64,000 nucleotides of DNA, taken from assembly GCF_010183535.1 (NCBI RefSeq), contig NC_071333.1:20892587-20956586 (forward strand), written 5' to 3'. The position numbers were made by a program, and so were the translations under genes. How positions within the stretch are numbered: position 1 is the first letter of the stretch; the number at the start of each line of letters is the position of its first letter. This document shows, one piece after another, positions 48,801 to 60,110 of the stretch. A model generated the notes under the pieces. It was not told the origin of the DNA, ran no database searches, and worked only from the letters and a program-made list of their open reading frames with translations. Source of the stretch: Caenorhabditis remanei (taxonomy: Eukaryota; Nematoda; Chromadorea; Rhabditida; Rhabditidae).

Positions 48801-50480
48801 TGACGCCAAAGCTCAGATTCCCAACACATGCAACTGTCGGTGATTGACGCAAATAACAATGGAAGAGGTACCCGACATGTGAAGAGTTTTGTGGAGAAAG
48901 GATATGACGTGAAGTATGTCACGATGAAAGGAACATCGGGGGCATCGCAGAATGTAAGTTTCAGTTAGAATTTTTAGCAATATTTCCAGCAATTTCTCTT
49001 CCGGGACGCCGTTCTGATACTCGGATGCTCTGCAATCTTCGCCAAAAGAGCAGTAGCCTCAAAAACTGGATCACTTGCTGCGGTGTCCTGTGCTAAACAC
49101 GACAAGTGAAATCACCATGAAATTTCTTCGAAAATATGGAATATATTAGATCTGAGTATTTGTTTGAACGACACGGGGAACAGATGTCAGATATAAGAAA
49201 AGAGCAGAAAATGAAGGTCATCCGCCCACAACTCGCCCTCAACTCGCCCATTTGACACAAACCGGTCATTGATCCTTCCCATTTGATCATGGAAAGACAG
49301 TAAGACTACTTAAAAGGACTATAAAACGAGTGGAAGAGGTTCTGTAATAGAATAAGTGAATGAAGTTTTGGGAATAGTTACTAAAACCCTGTTCTCAACA
49401 TAATCGAAGCCAATCAACTGAAAATTTTTATGATTTCACATAAATTATCAGATTTTTTCAAGTTGACGTCTCGTTGAACTCAAAACTCCCCGATCTGTCT
49501 TTCGAATATTGTCTGATGATGGAGATGAAACATGGAACAAATTATCAAACGACAGTGCTCGACTCTTTTTGTTGGAATGATTCTCGATTCTCGATATCGA
49601 TAGTGCTCTCAAAAATTGAAATAATGAATGAAACCAGAAACATTTCCCTCGGCTGTTGCACCATGTGATGTCTATTCACGTTCAATTGGCAAAACCAATG
49701 ACTGGTGGATGACTTGTAAGTTATTGCAAACAAATATTAGATAATAGAAGCATGAATTGTTACAGAAGCTCTTTCATGGAAAAATGGCTATGAATTTCAA
49801 CTGGTATGGCGAAAATGGGTTCAAAGAAGTAACGCGTTGGTGATGGCACATCAACGAGGAGGCATTAAAAACAAAGAGAAATATGTATGGTATCAATGAA
49901 TGGCATTCAATTCAAAAGATGATCTGCTAGATGAAAACGTGTTGTTATGTGAAGAAGTGAGTATTTGATAGTTCTGAAGACGTGGCTCGTGAAACAAAGC
50001 AGCAAATGCCAAAATTAAGATTAAAGCGTCAAAGGCGAACCAGATTGTGAATTGTTTGGCTGGCTGGCGTATCTTTGATGCTTCTGAGCTTGTTGAACCG
50101 CCTGTGAAGATGTTTTATTTGCTTCCAACAACCAACTGACGGACCATTGACGTGTTTTTGTCCGGACATGCTGATAAACCGGAACATAGATAGGCCGGAC
50201 AGCGTTGAGGTCACCTAAGTACGGAATTTATTGATTTTCAGAACAGATAATGAAAAATTTAGTTAAAATTCGTTGTTCATTGCTGAAAATAAGAATTCCT
50301 TTGTTTCTACCTTCATTTTCAATTCAGAATTGTCAGTAAACCGTCCGGACGACCTAAGGAAACATACAAGATCATCGAAGGGCAAGCGAAGTCATTGAAA
50401 ATGAAATTGCCGCGTTCAAAGACGCCGATAGAGGACTTTGTCTACGAAAGGTAAGGTGAATAGTTTAAAAACGTACACAA
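45900..50480 (+). pseudogene. Three diverged tandem copies of a decayed multi-exon gene
   Basis: A unit of roughly 1.4-2.3 kb recurs at about 45936-46800, 46930-48340 and 49330-50460. Shared exon-like blocks include AVAPCDVYSRSIGKTNDWW (third copy), equivalent to VVAPYDVYLRLIAKRNDSW (first), and RIFDASELIEP, each with donors and acceptors at the same places. Every copy has stops or frame breaks. A duplicated non-coding block (ACTCGCCCATTTGACACAAA) occurs at 48536 and 49237. Family not recognised. The only clean piece is the NYN-like segment at 48828. Confidence 0.5.
48828..49109 (+). CDS. NYN (Zc3h12a-type) ribonuclease-like fragment, 81 aa
   Basis: Two exons (48828-48953 and 48990-49109) join in phase to a stop-free 81-residue frame. 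It begins MQLSVIDANNNGRGTRHVKS and continues FVEKGYDVKYVTMKG. This is the layout of the NYN/Zc3h12a RNase fold: a hydrophobic strand, an acidic IDANN motif with the first catalytic Asp, a helix, then a second strand. The second exon (FRDAVLILGCSAIFAKRA) could be the next helix, but the later catalytic aspartates are not evident, so the domain is truncated. Relatives in C. elegans (RDE-8 and NYN proteins, REGE-1) cut RNA in RNAi or mRNA decay. The surrounding copies are decayed, so this may also be a relic. Assignment is by motif only. Confidence 0.4.
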
Positions 50481-50759
50481 AGCTTATTTAAGGAAATAAT
50501 GTTGTCTGTAGCATGCTTTATTTGCTCAGCAATCCATTTTTAGTAATGCATCACGTTGAAAAAGGAAAAATCGATTACAATTTGGACTTGAAAGTCAAAA
50601 TACAATGACAAGAAAAATATCCATTTTGTGTGAAAAAAACCGTATATGTTGTTTTAGGCTTGTCGATGTTGACGCCGGCTAAGAAGGAAGATGCACTAAT
50701 ACAAGAAGTCATCAACGATCAGATCGATAGAGCGACAATTCGTGTGGTTGGGTAAAAAG

Positions 50760-51340
50760 CAGGATCGGCCGGTGTGAAATAGGTTCATGACTTCTAAATC
50801 TGCTCTGATAATGTAGTCAGGTACACAGAGAAGTGGCAGAAGAGAGGGTCTCTCTTCTGTCCTCTCAGTCTGCTCGACAACTTCAACAGATGTTTTCAAT
50901 AGCTTTGAGAAAAATACATGATAATTTTGTGGTTTGCTTTGTAGCCTTTCAAGAGTTTCGCTGAGAAGCGAATACAAAATTATAGAACCTGCTCGTCAAT
51001 TCTAGTAGGGTGACTCCAATTTTTAACCAGACAATAATTTTTTTCTCATTTGAGCGATTCTGGAACAACCCTCCGACCTGTGATGCCGGACCATATCGTT
51101 ACAGACAAGTTTCAATAAAAGTACTTATTTTAAACGAACTTTTGATTAATACGAAATTAAATAAATTGGTTATTTTCGATAAATGATTATTTCTAAACTT
51201 TATATGTAGTACTCTCAAAGTATTTTCCGTCTCTTGAATAACGCTATTCTAAAATTGATTGTCGGTAACAACATCTGCGACTGCCTCATCTCACCTTATC
51301 CATACAATTTATCCATTCACCACTCCCACTTTCTCTCCCT
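50760..51340 (-). repeat. Dispersed repeat, inverted partner of 5950-6680
   Basis: Reverse-complement match to 6070-6680, strongest over 50810-50895, which includes the GACAGAAGAGAG inverted repeat. A minus-strand frame from 50977 to 50696 shares VEVVEQTERTEER with the partner but lacks exon structure. Confidence 0.55.
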
Positions 51341-51344
51341 AGCG

Positions 51345-52398
51345 AGAAATACACAACGGAACGGAGAGACGCAGAGCCGTACCACTCTTTTTGTTCCTCT
51401 CTACTAGTCATTAATTTTTCGGTCACTCCCTCCTCATGTTTTTCAAGTACTACGAATTTTTTCATAAAAACTGAGATTTTCCACAAATTCAAGTCATTTT
51501 TTTTCCGAATTGCTATTTGATGAGTGTCCTTCTTACCGAGCTCTTGAATTCTTCTTAGGTAGTGATATGTTGAATTCAGAAAGCCTTTCAACGTTCAACA
51601 ATGCGACATCCTTTCATTCAAAGTTGTAATCTCGTCAATGTTCTAACAGGGACGACGAAAAACTTTACGATTGGAAGGTGTCAACTCAAAACTTTGTTTT
51701 ATGACAAACTTCTGTAAGCGGGCCACGAGGCTGTGAGCGGAGTTGAGTTTTTCCGTTCTGCAGTAGTTGCAACGAATAGTTTTGGTCAGATCCCTAATTC
51801 GAGAGTTGAGAGAGTGGAAACCGAGGAAGGAAGAAGTAGGGGAAGCATGAAGTTTAGAAAGACGAACACTAGCACGATCGAGTAGAAAAATCAACAAGTT
51901 GAGAAAGTCCTTTAAAAAGTAAAAAAATAGAAAAAGGATGCCGGGATGAATTATGAATTAATCAAACAAATCACCGCTCGAATTGGATATTCCGAAAGTT
52001 TCGGAGGAGTTTAAGCAAGAGTGAATCGTGGCTTCAAGTGAAAAATTTATTATTGAAGACTGGCTGCCGACCATTGCGAATGCACAATTCGACGAGCACT
52101 CGCGAATCGTTCAAGAATTTTCTTTTTTTTGTTCTTGTCCAATGGAAAGCGGTTGAAACAAGTGTTTCTTCGTTCGACAGAAACTTACAATTTTGAATAT
52201 CAAAAAGATGCATTTCTACTATTTTTGAGAACTTTTTAAACAAGTCTTCTCTGATTCCTGTTTCATTTTTTCGTTTCTGAAATTTTGTTGTATTTTTGAA
52301 CTAATACAAGAAATCTATTTATTTTATAATACAGTAAAACGTTATAATACACATAATCATCATTTATTTTCCACTCATTCTTTCATAACCTCCTTCGC
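51345..52398. other. Intergenic region
   Basis: No supported gene on either strand. Minus-strand frames at 51286-51591 and 51643-51897 are open but have no splice context or recognisable motifs. The final 100 bases are the 3' flank of the next minus-strand gene. Confidence 0.35.
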
Positions 52399-53412
52399 TC
52401 ATTCTCCCATAACCTTTACATTCAATTGTCCCAGCATAGCCAACGAGATACACTGAAATAAGAAATTGTCAAAATCTTGTTTTTGTTCATGTATTGTTAC
52501 CTCATTTCTCTCTGCTTCCAAGTTGAACATCCTATCAATACGGTTCTTTGTGTATTTGTCACCAGGGATAACAATTGCCATTGTATTGAGGATCAACAAG
52601 AACTCATACTTCTCCATTTTGGGACCATTTCCTTCTTCTTCTTCTGATTCCACAACATTTTGGGCTAACTTTTTGATTATGACAAGCAATCCGTGATTTG
52701 AGACTTCCTAAAATAGAAAACATTTTTTTAAAGATGTGTGGAAGTAAGTATTTACCTTCTGTTTTGTGTCTTCCTTCAATCCAATATACAATTGATAGTC
52801 CAAGCGTTTGCGCTTGAAATGAGAATCGAGAAGATGTCTAACCTTGTCGTAAAACATTTCAATTGTCTTGACATTATCCTTCGTATCTTTCACATCAAGA
52901 ACCTTATCACATTTCGGTGCGTCTTTTTTAGCAACCTTTCTGAAATTATTCTGATGTAAAGTGGTCTATAGTTACTAGTTCTACCTGTGCGTGCCGCTCT
53001 TCACAATTTCATTATCATCTGAGTGTATGGAGATGATCCGCGAGTTTCCGTCAAAGTGACATATGCAGTTATTGTCTTGTTGAAGCTAAAAAAACATTTA
53101 TGTTAGTGGATTTGAAAAAAAAACGTGGTACGTACTGATTCTTGTATAGCGTCCAACTTCCGTTCAAGTTCGCTTCTTCCGCGAAACATCTCCAGAACTC
53201 GCTGAGAACAACGGGATCTTCGTTGGCAAATCCATGTTTCAGTAGTGATTGTATCATGTTGATCTCCAGAGTTCTGTTTATGCATTTGCTTTTCATCGCT
53301 GGAAATGTGACTGTGAAGAGAAATATGGAATCTAGAAGAACATACCTGGGGGATACATAGCTTCGTATTCTATCCAGTCGACACCAAACAACGCACTGTC
53401 GTACCAATCCAT
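52399..53412 (-). CDS. Unrecognised nematode protein, six exons, 259 aa
   Basis: Exons 53412-53346, 53298-53132, 53085-52985, 52939-52756, 52707-52501 and 52452-52399 give 259 residues in one frame. The protein starts MDWYDSALFGVDWIEYEAMY. Residues 30-78 (SLLKHGFANEDPVVLSEFW and CFAEEANLNGSWTLYKNQY) resemble the first half of an SPK domain. The C-terminal half is helical (HLLDSHFKRKRLDYQLYIGL, then EKYEFLLILNTMAIVIPGD) with a short acidic SEEEEG run. The second exon ends at a doubled donor, GTACGTAC. Cutting at the inner GTACCA keeps the frame, while the outer GTACGT, four bases earlier, would shift it. The alternative frame of exon 2 is also open for 50 codons. No catalytic motif seen. Confidence 0.7.
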
Positions 53413-55110
53413 GTTTTTGATCGACAGCAATTGAACGACAGAAAGATTAGAGTGCTACCTAGAAAAATAGAAATGATAGAGGAAAAGTAGGAACAATCGG
53501 AATACAACTGTTTCAGACAAAAATCAATAAGGAGTGCGTACATCGGATGCATAAGTGTGCGAAGGAAAGACAGAAAGACAGTGCTGTGTGATGTTAGAAA
53601 GGCAGAAATAGGGGAAGTTAAAACGTTCAATAATTTACTTGGCACTGAAAAAACACAACAAAACACTGAAATGTTTGTAGTGGCAAGCAATCTCGTAGAA
53701 TGGGCAAACATCAAAACACACGCACAGAGAGAGAGAGTGAGAAAACAAGACGCGCAGAAAAAACGAGAGACGAAAAAAAAATCAATACGCGCCACTGCCA
53801 CGTTACTGGCGCACTTCTAGTGCTTTGCAGCGAAAAACACGAAAATAACGGAGAAGCACTCATTCGAAAATTTAAGGTTTCAATTGTGATAAATATGAAT
53901 TGACCAAAACGTCACCAGGCACATGATCACCTTTTCCCTAAGACTGCGCTGGTATGACTCGCCGTGACATCTGACGGTAGAACTTCGTCGGTTTTCATTA
54001 ACGGAAATGAAAAAATCTACTCGGGGTCCACCAAAACTAAAGGCTTTGAAAAATGTTTTGTTTTCCTGTACTGCAAAAACACATTGCTGACCGTTTGTTA
54101 TCTTTCAACTAGATTAGGCAACGTCACACAGTTCCAAATAAACAAACATCTCCATGTTTCTCATTTTCCTGGCTGCTGGTGCCTTGTTATTAAGCCTGCA
54201 TCGTTGGCAGATCTCAATCTAATATATTTCAGAGTATGAAAATATTTAGAAAGCAATATCTCCGGAACCACCTACAAAACAATCGATGATTTTTCGATTT
54301 TTTCGCCTTGATTGACCGCCTTCAAAAGTTACGAAGTCGACGTCGACAATCTGAGTCGCATTAGTGATTTCGTCATTAGACGTCTGAAGGCCTGAAATAA
54401 TGACCCATTAATTTCCGACTCCTTTCGACCGAATGGCATACATGTCTCCATTAGCCGGCTCTCTTCTCCCTTTCTCTTCTTTTATTGTTTCGTCTATAAC
54501 AAAACCAGTGAAATCAGAGTTATTAGTTCATTAAATATTATACATACAGAAACGCGATTACAACAGTTAATATTGAGGAAATAGAACTACAGGTTAATAC
54601 GAACAATTGCAGAATCAGTTGTTCCCCTTTTGAAAACGAAACAATTTTTTCTTGAAAAAATTCCTGTTTATCATACCATCTTTCCGAGCTGACTCTCTCA
54701 TTTCATGCGCCAAACACAGCTCAAGAACGGTGATTTGCTCATAGACGCGGTCGTCTTGTCGTGGACCCTTGAAAAAATTTCCTTTTTTTCTTCAGATAAT
54801 ATCACTGTAGAGTCCAGTTCGGTGTGGACGACTGTGTTTGCTAATGGGGCTATAAAAACGTCGGAAAAAAGCTTTTCCCTCGATTCCTTTAACAGAAAAA
54901 ACTTTTTTTCCGACCGTGATCAGCCCCATCACATATTTTTTCAAACCCATGATTAGGGAATCGAATGAAATCTGTATTACTGTACAAAAGAAATGAATTA
55001 CTCATGAAAGTTTATTTTTCTTTTCTTGGAGAAAATAAAGAGAGAAACAAAAATAGAAAACAATTAATATTTCTTATATGAGCCGTTGCTCCACATTTGA
55101 CCCTACCACA
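53413..55110. other. Intergenic, with repeat fragments
   Basis: 53550-53830 is A-rich with GAGAGAGAGAG and gives a basic low-complexity frame on one strand and a hydrophobic one on the other, most likely not coding. 54700-55020 resembles the 43.9-44.1 kb and 56.8 kb repeats. No supported gene. Confidence 0.35.
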
Positions 55111-56430
55111 TCAGTTTTGTCTGGCAGCGTTGAGCTCGCGACGGAGAACCATGTTGTTTTCTGAAAATAACTTAATTTTATTGGGAAAATTTTGGAACGG
55201 TGTTTATTTGCCACTGAAATCGTTTTTATTCATTTTCTGAACCAAGTTAATTGAAATGCACTTACTCTCTTCTTCCATCAATTCGCAACTGCGATGGGTT
55301 TCTTCGCGAAGAATAGCGGTTTCTCCTGAATGATGTAAATTGAAATAACACAATTGTTTAATTTGTAAATTGATTGCAGAAACAAAATAATTTTCCCCAA
55401 TTATTTCAAGAATTATATTAAAACTTACAATGAGCCTCCCCAAGTTGGGCTTCAGTTTCCAGGGCCTCATTTTGACGAGCTTCGTTTCGACGTATCTCAC
55501 GAACTAAGTCTGTAAATGTACATTACATTACATTAAAGTGTATTCCATTGTTTTCCCACAGTTTCTAAGATTTTGAGCCATAGCCTTTAAAGTTACGAAA
55601 GGTCAAACTTTTTGACTCGAAAAAATGAAGGACGTGTCTGTAACTCACTGAAACATGGCCCGAATTGTCTGCAAGTTTGTGTGAATACTACACTAGCTCT
55701 TTATAACTTAAATCAGGAATATTTTTGATTTTCGTCGCCCAGCCATTTTATACCATGGAGGGGGGTACGTTGAAATGCATCAAATTTAGTCACTTTTCTG
55801 ATCATAACTCGGCTAGCCACTGAAATCTGGGGAAGCTGTTTATATTTTCAAATAGCCAACACAAATATGTATCTTAAAATCATAAATTTGCTTCGGACCA
55901 CAGTACTTCGACTAACCGAAAAATCCAAAAAACATGAAAAAATCGACAATTTTTTCAAAAAAGTGATTTTTTCTATATGATGCAGGAGAGGTAGAAAAAA
56001 GTTGTTATCTTGTAAAATGCACAAAATAAGGCTGGCAATTCATTTCTAAAGAGATTTTAATGCTATCTTTTGAAAGAAAAATTTTCATTTTTCAACTTCA
56101 ATCGATCGTTTCGGTAGGTCAAAAGGGGCGGAGCCTAATCTGGTATGATACAAAATTCTTAGAATTTCTAGGGTAGTAACATATCAAAAAATCAGCCGAA
56201 ACGGATCACTTTGGTTTATGTGTAACATGGCCTGGTGGCTTGAGCGAGACATTGTCTCTTAACAATTCTTATATTCATAACTCACGCTTTTGAACAGAAT
56301 CAAGGTGAGCTCTGGTGGCTTCCAATTGTCTTTGCAGCGCATCAACTAAAAAAGGAAAGTTGAAGATTTCTTCGAGTATTAGCGAAAAATAATAAAAGTT
56401 ACACTTACTTTCGGCTTGACGGTCGGCCAT
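55111..56430 (-). pseudogene. Small coiled-coil gene with an in-frame TGA at a splice junction
   Basis: Minus-strand exons 56430-56409, 56345-56286, 55509-55429, 55325-55266 and 55160-55111 all agree in phase and encode a highly charged alpha-helical protein: MADRQAEIDALQRQLEATRA, then LVREIRRNEARQNEALETEA, ETAILREETHRSCELMEEE and NNMVLRRELNAARQN. The only possible junction between the third and fourth exons joins T to GA and makes a TGA stop at codon 55. The product is therefore either 54 aa, or about 90 aa if the stop is bypassed or is an error. The second intron (776 bp) contains repeat DNA. No named family. Confidence 0.55.
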
Positions 56431-56559
56431 TGTTGATGAGCTGGGAGGAGGGTTTGAAGACGGGTGCTTCTCGACGTCGTCTGGAAAAAACAATTTGAAA
56501 AATCGAAGAGGATTCTTAAATTGGCTTACAAGTAGTCAATATTTACACGCAATCCTCGT

Positions 56560-56700
56560 CCTCTCCTGCGACCCAGTCTTTTGGTATTTTCGGATCTCTC
56601 GGAAAGCTGAAATAAAATTAAAATCATCAGAAAAACCTTAATCGAACACTTACTCTCCGTGGCCGCGTTTCCGACGAGTTTTAGCCACATCGTCCGGACA
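56560..56700 (-). other. Exon-like pieces upstream of the coiled-coil gene
   Basis: Two minus-strand pieces look coding: PDDVAKTRRKRGHG with a GTAAGT donor, and FPRDPKIPKDWVAGEDED after a TTTTCAG acceptor. They agree in phase with each other but not clearly with the coiled-coil exons downstream. They may belong to a gene that includes 58559-58704. Confidence 0.3.
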
Positions 56701-56992
56701 ATTGATAAAAAATATATAACAAAAATTAGACTTCAAATAAAATCAAGAATATATACTTTTTCGACCTTCATACGAGATGGTCTCTGAGGGGGTTATTGAA
56801 GAGTAAAATGGGGAATAAAGTGAAGAGAAGAGGACAACGTGACACGGAATATAGTGAGGGGAGAGTCAGACGGCAAGAGTAAATCAATCCTCTCTTCTTT
56901 CCCTTGCATACACGCAAAACGACCAAAAGTTCCTGAAGTGAATAGTGGCGAGGTTCGTGTACACAGTGGTGAGGTGCGTAAAATAGTAAATA

Positions 56993-57420
56993 CTTGTCTC
57001 ACATATGGCGGATTTTGTTTCTGAGCCAATTGTGTCATTATTGGGATAGAAAAGGAACTCTATACTCAATTTTTCCGAAGAATCGTTCGATTGGAAAGAT
57101 ACTCTTCAATTTTTGATCAAAAATGAGAAAAATAGTTGTCTCACAGATGGCGGAAACTGTTTCTGAGCCAATTGTGCCATTATTGAGATAGAAAGGTACC
57201 TCCATACTTGTTCCTCCCAAAAAATATTTCATGTGGATACATATTCTGCAATTTTCGATCGAAATTTATAAAAATAGTTGTCTCACAGTTGGCAGATACG
57301 GTTTCTCAGCCGAGTGCGAGATTTTTGAAATAGAAAGGTACCTCCATACTTAATCCTCTCCAAGAATCGGTCCTTTAGATACTCAAAAGCATTCTTATCT
57401 TAAAAACTTTCAAAAACGGC
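56993..57420 (+). repeat. Tandem repeat, period about 140 bp, three copies
   Basis: Each copy begins TTGTCTCACA(G/T)(A/T)TGGC, contains TTTCTGAGCCAATTGTG or a variant, and ends with AGAAAGGTACCTCCATACTT or a variant. Copies start at about 56995, 57138 and 57278 and diverge slightly. Confidence 0.6.
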
Positions 57421-58270
57421 AGATACTGCTCAAAAAACAGTATTTCATTATCAAATACCACGAAGTCCCGGAAAATCACCGAATCAAAGCAACCATTTTG
57501 AAGAAAAACGTGAAACGGAAGGAATCTGTCTCAATCTCCTTACTTAAAACCATTTTTGCTTGTAAAACCTGATTTTTGGCAGTTTTAGAAGAACTGTATT
57601 TTCTTTTCCAAGATTATCTCTCTGAATTTGTGTAGTTTGATTGACAATAGCTTTACCCAACAAAGTTCTGTGTTGAAAAGTGTCACCAGGAGGATAGGAG
57701 GTTCACAGATATAATGAGATGTAATCTACCAACTGCTTCATTCGTTGATCACAGATTGAGCTAACATGGAATGTACTCCGCCTGCTCCCCCACAACTTGC
57801 GAGTTTATTGACTCATTTGATAGATTCTGCGAAAAAAAATGACTAATCCAGGAGCTTTTCCGGTGACTAAACCTAATTTTCAAGATATTGAGATTTTTAG
57901 AAAAAACTATTTTTGGAAAAAAAAATTTCAAATTTTTTTTCATTAATTTTTATGTCCACAATGCAGCATGAAGAGCAAATAGGAATTACATGTATTAGAT
58001 ACATAATGTCTTCAGCTACAAAACACTAAAATTTAAACTAAAAAATATTTTTCGAAAATGTTTGAATTTTTCTAAAATCTGAAGGCCTCCAAAAAAAACT
58101 TTTTTATACCATGAAGGTGTGAGTTTTCAACTCTAAAAAAAAAGAACAACTCATTTTGTGTATTTTTTTCGAAAAAAATTAGGGGGTACCCGCGATGAAA
58201 AAAAAATACATTTTGTTGAAAATTTCGGTTTTTCAATATTTTGATGGGCATAGAAGATATGTCAGTTGAT
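57421..58270. other. Repeat remnants, no gene
   Basis: 57430-57640 is a diverged copy of the 44.3-44.8 kb repeat. The rest is AT-rich with poly-A and poly-T runs and no supported feature. Confidence 0.4.
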
Positions 58271-58276
58271 CTGTCT

Positions 58277-58550
58277 ATCCGGTACCGACACAGATAAGAA
58301 TGGTGGGGGAAGTTAATTTCATTAAAAATACCCTGTTTTTAGGAATTTCAATCATAATTTTATTGATTTCTAGATACAAAATGTCCTGTTTTTAGGAATT
58401 TCAATTATAATTTTGTTAATTTCTAACCCGGGAGGATTCAAACCCGCGTCTACTGAAGTATCCTTCAGCCCGGGTATTATAGACTACTACATCCTCTGAT
58501 CGACGAGTCTATCCGGTACCGACACAGATAAGAATGGTGGGGGAAGTCAA
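58277..58550 (-). repeat. Duplicated segment enclosing a tRNA-like sequence
   Basis: TATCCGGTACCGACACAGAT and the following 20 bases occur at 58277 and again at 58508, almost unchanged. A second pair (CTGTTTTTAGGAATTTCAAT) lies at 58333 and 58388. Between them, on the minus strand at about 58500-58428, is a tRNA-sized stretch with GGGTTTGAATCC, close to a Pol III B-box, but the stems do not pair as a tRNA. A degraded tRNA-derived insertion is likely. Confidence 0.45.
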
Positions 58551-58558
58551 TAACTTAC

Positions 58559-58704
58559 CAATTTCCGAGTCCTTTTGTGTGATAAGCAACTCTTCTCGTC
58601 TGTGCAGTCAGTTATCGATTCGTCTCGGTCGCCATTTCCATTTCCTTGTCTTCCATTTGGTGTTCCATTTGTCGATGTGCAGGCCGTCAGCTTGTCACGC
58701 GGTG
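58559..58704 (-). CDS. Exon of an unidentified gene, 48 codons
   Basis: Flanked by TTTCAG (acceptor) and GTAAGT (donor) on the minus strand, open in one frame: PRDKLTACTSTNGTPNGRQG, then NGDRDESITDCTDEKSCLSH and KRTRKL. It starts in phase 1 and ends in phase 0. The start of the gene and the following exons are not certain; 56560-56700 may continue it. The basic end could be a nuclear localisation signal. Confidence 0.4.
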
Positions 58705-59399
58705 CTGAAATAAATAGTTGAATTCAACGTAAATGGTACAACATTAAAAAGATATACATAAGTATTGTTGTGGGAAACAAACTGCAATAGAACAAAAATC
58801 GAAAACCTAGAAAGACTTTGTTGTAGGCCGGAATGAAGGAAGAATGACTGAGTACTGGTCTATTAGCAGTTGCGCGCAAGAGGGCGGGGCCTGTTGGCTT
58901 GATTTCACGAGAAGATAAGGTGGCGGATGGTAATATGTGAAGAAAAACGTACCAGACAATAGACCGAAAGAGACAACGTGTGAATTAGTTGACATGTCAA
59001 CGTTGGAAATAGACATCTGTTAATTACCCGAACTACCGCAGTAAAATTAATAATTGGGGTCAGGGAGTAGTAACTTTTCAAAAACAGTAACTGTTTAATT
59101 GTTAGACATAAATTAAAAGAGTCTGGGGGGTCAGTCCGACAGCCCAAAGGAAGACTAACAAAACAAACGTTTTAGATGAAATAGTCAGTTTATTTCAAGC
59201 CAATCGGCTAAAAATGCACAATAAACCTAAGAAAACTATAAAAATGGTCTAAAAACCAAAGCAAGAGATAAATATTTACTAATGAGAAGAACGGGGTCAC
59301 AGGGGTGCGAGGCGTAAGGTCCGCAACGAAAAGTTTTGAAATTACCGGCCGAGTCGCGATGCGTGTGCGTCGCTTTTTTCATCAAAATATACAACAAAC

Positions 59400-59495
59400 A
59401 CACGCTAAACTTGAACTTGGCACTCAGCCAAGTCAGTTTTTGGCACCGTGCCAACCACTGAGCGACGGAGCGCGTTTAAGCGACCTTGCGTTTTG
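59400..59495 (-). repeat. tRNA-like SINE head
   Basis: On the minus strand GTCGCTCAGTGGTTGGCACG fits a Pol III A-box. About 45 bases later AAGTTCAAGTTTA is a weak B-box. Stems and an acceptor are not those of a tRNA. Flanking GC-rich sequence (59300-59800) looks like repeat body. A plus-strand frame crossing it (59305-59628) is not supported. Confidence 0.35.
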
Positions 59496-59819
59496 CATCC
59501 CTGTGCGGGGCCGAAGTTTTCCATTTAAAAGCGAAGTTAACAAAACAGCTGCGAGAAATGCGCGCGTGCCCGTAGGTGATATTTTTCATTATTTCTTCTT
59601 AATTGCACTGTTTTGTCGTTCAGCATAAGGTGCGGTACAAAAAATTTCTGACCTTTGCACTATAGGTATTCTTGATTCCGGCTCTAACACACCACTTCAG
59701 ACAATTTCACAGCAGCTCACCCGGCCGCTGTTTTTTTAGTTGTTGGAGGCAAAGCTGACACGAGCCCGCGGTCTTCCTCGGTCGGCCGTATGACAGCTTT
59801 GCAAATTTGGCAAAATTCG

Positions 59820-60110
59820 AAACTCCTTCTAGAAGTTTCTAGAAGCTTCTGGAATATTTGAATTTCCGCCGAAATTCAAAACTCTTTCTTAAAGTTTCTA
59901 GAAGGTTCTGGAATATTTGAATTCCCGCCGAAATTCAAAACGCTTTCTATTCTGGAATCTTTTGGAAGGCTCTGGAAAAGTCAGGCGGAATTTTCTGGAA
60001 AGTTCTTTTAATTTCTAAAACTTTCTAGAACTCTCCATATGTATCTGGAAATTTTTAGAAGTTTCTAGAAGTTTCTGGAACATTCTGGAAACTTTTGGAA
60101 ATTTCTGGAT
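59820..60110 (+). promoter_or_regulatory. Array of heat-shock-element-like half sites
   Basis: Nearly 300 bp consist of alternating TTC and GAA blocks such as TTCTAGAAGTTTCTAGAAGC and TTCTGGAA, the inverted pentamer arrangement that heat-shock factor trimers bind. Similar HSF-1 site clusters carried by Helitron-type repeats are known in Caenorhabditis. Two long sub-repeats (TATTTGAATT(T/C)CCGCCGAAATTCAAAAC) give internal structure. No obvious target gene directly adjoins it. Confidence 0.55.

Noticed and set aside
53557..53820. 87-codon Lys/Arg/Glu-rich plus-strand frame
   Set aside because: Low-complexity GAGA/AAA DNA without splice or start signals; more likely promoter-side repeat of the minus-strand gene.
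58428..58500. Functional tRNA on the minus strand
   Set aside because: A B-box-like GGGTTTGAATCC is present, but the T-stem and acceptor stem do not pair.
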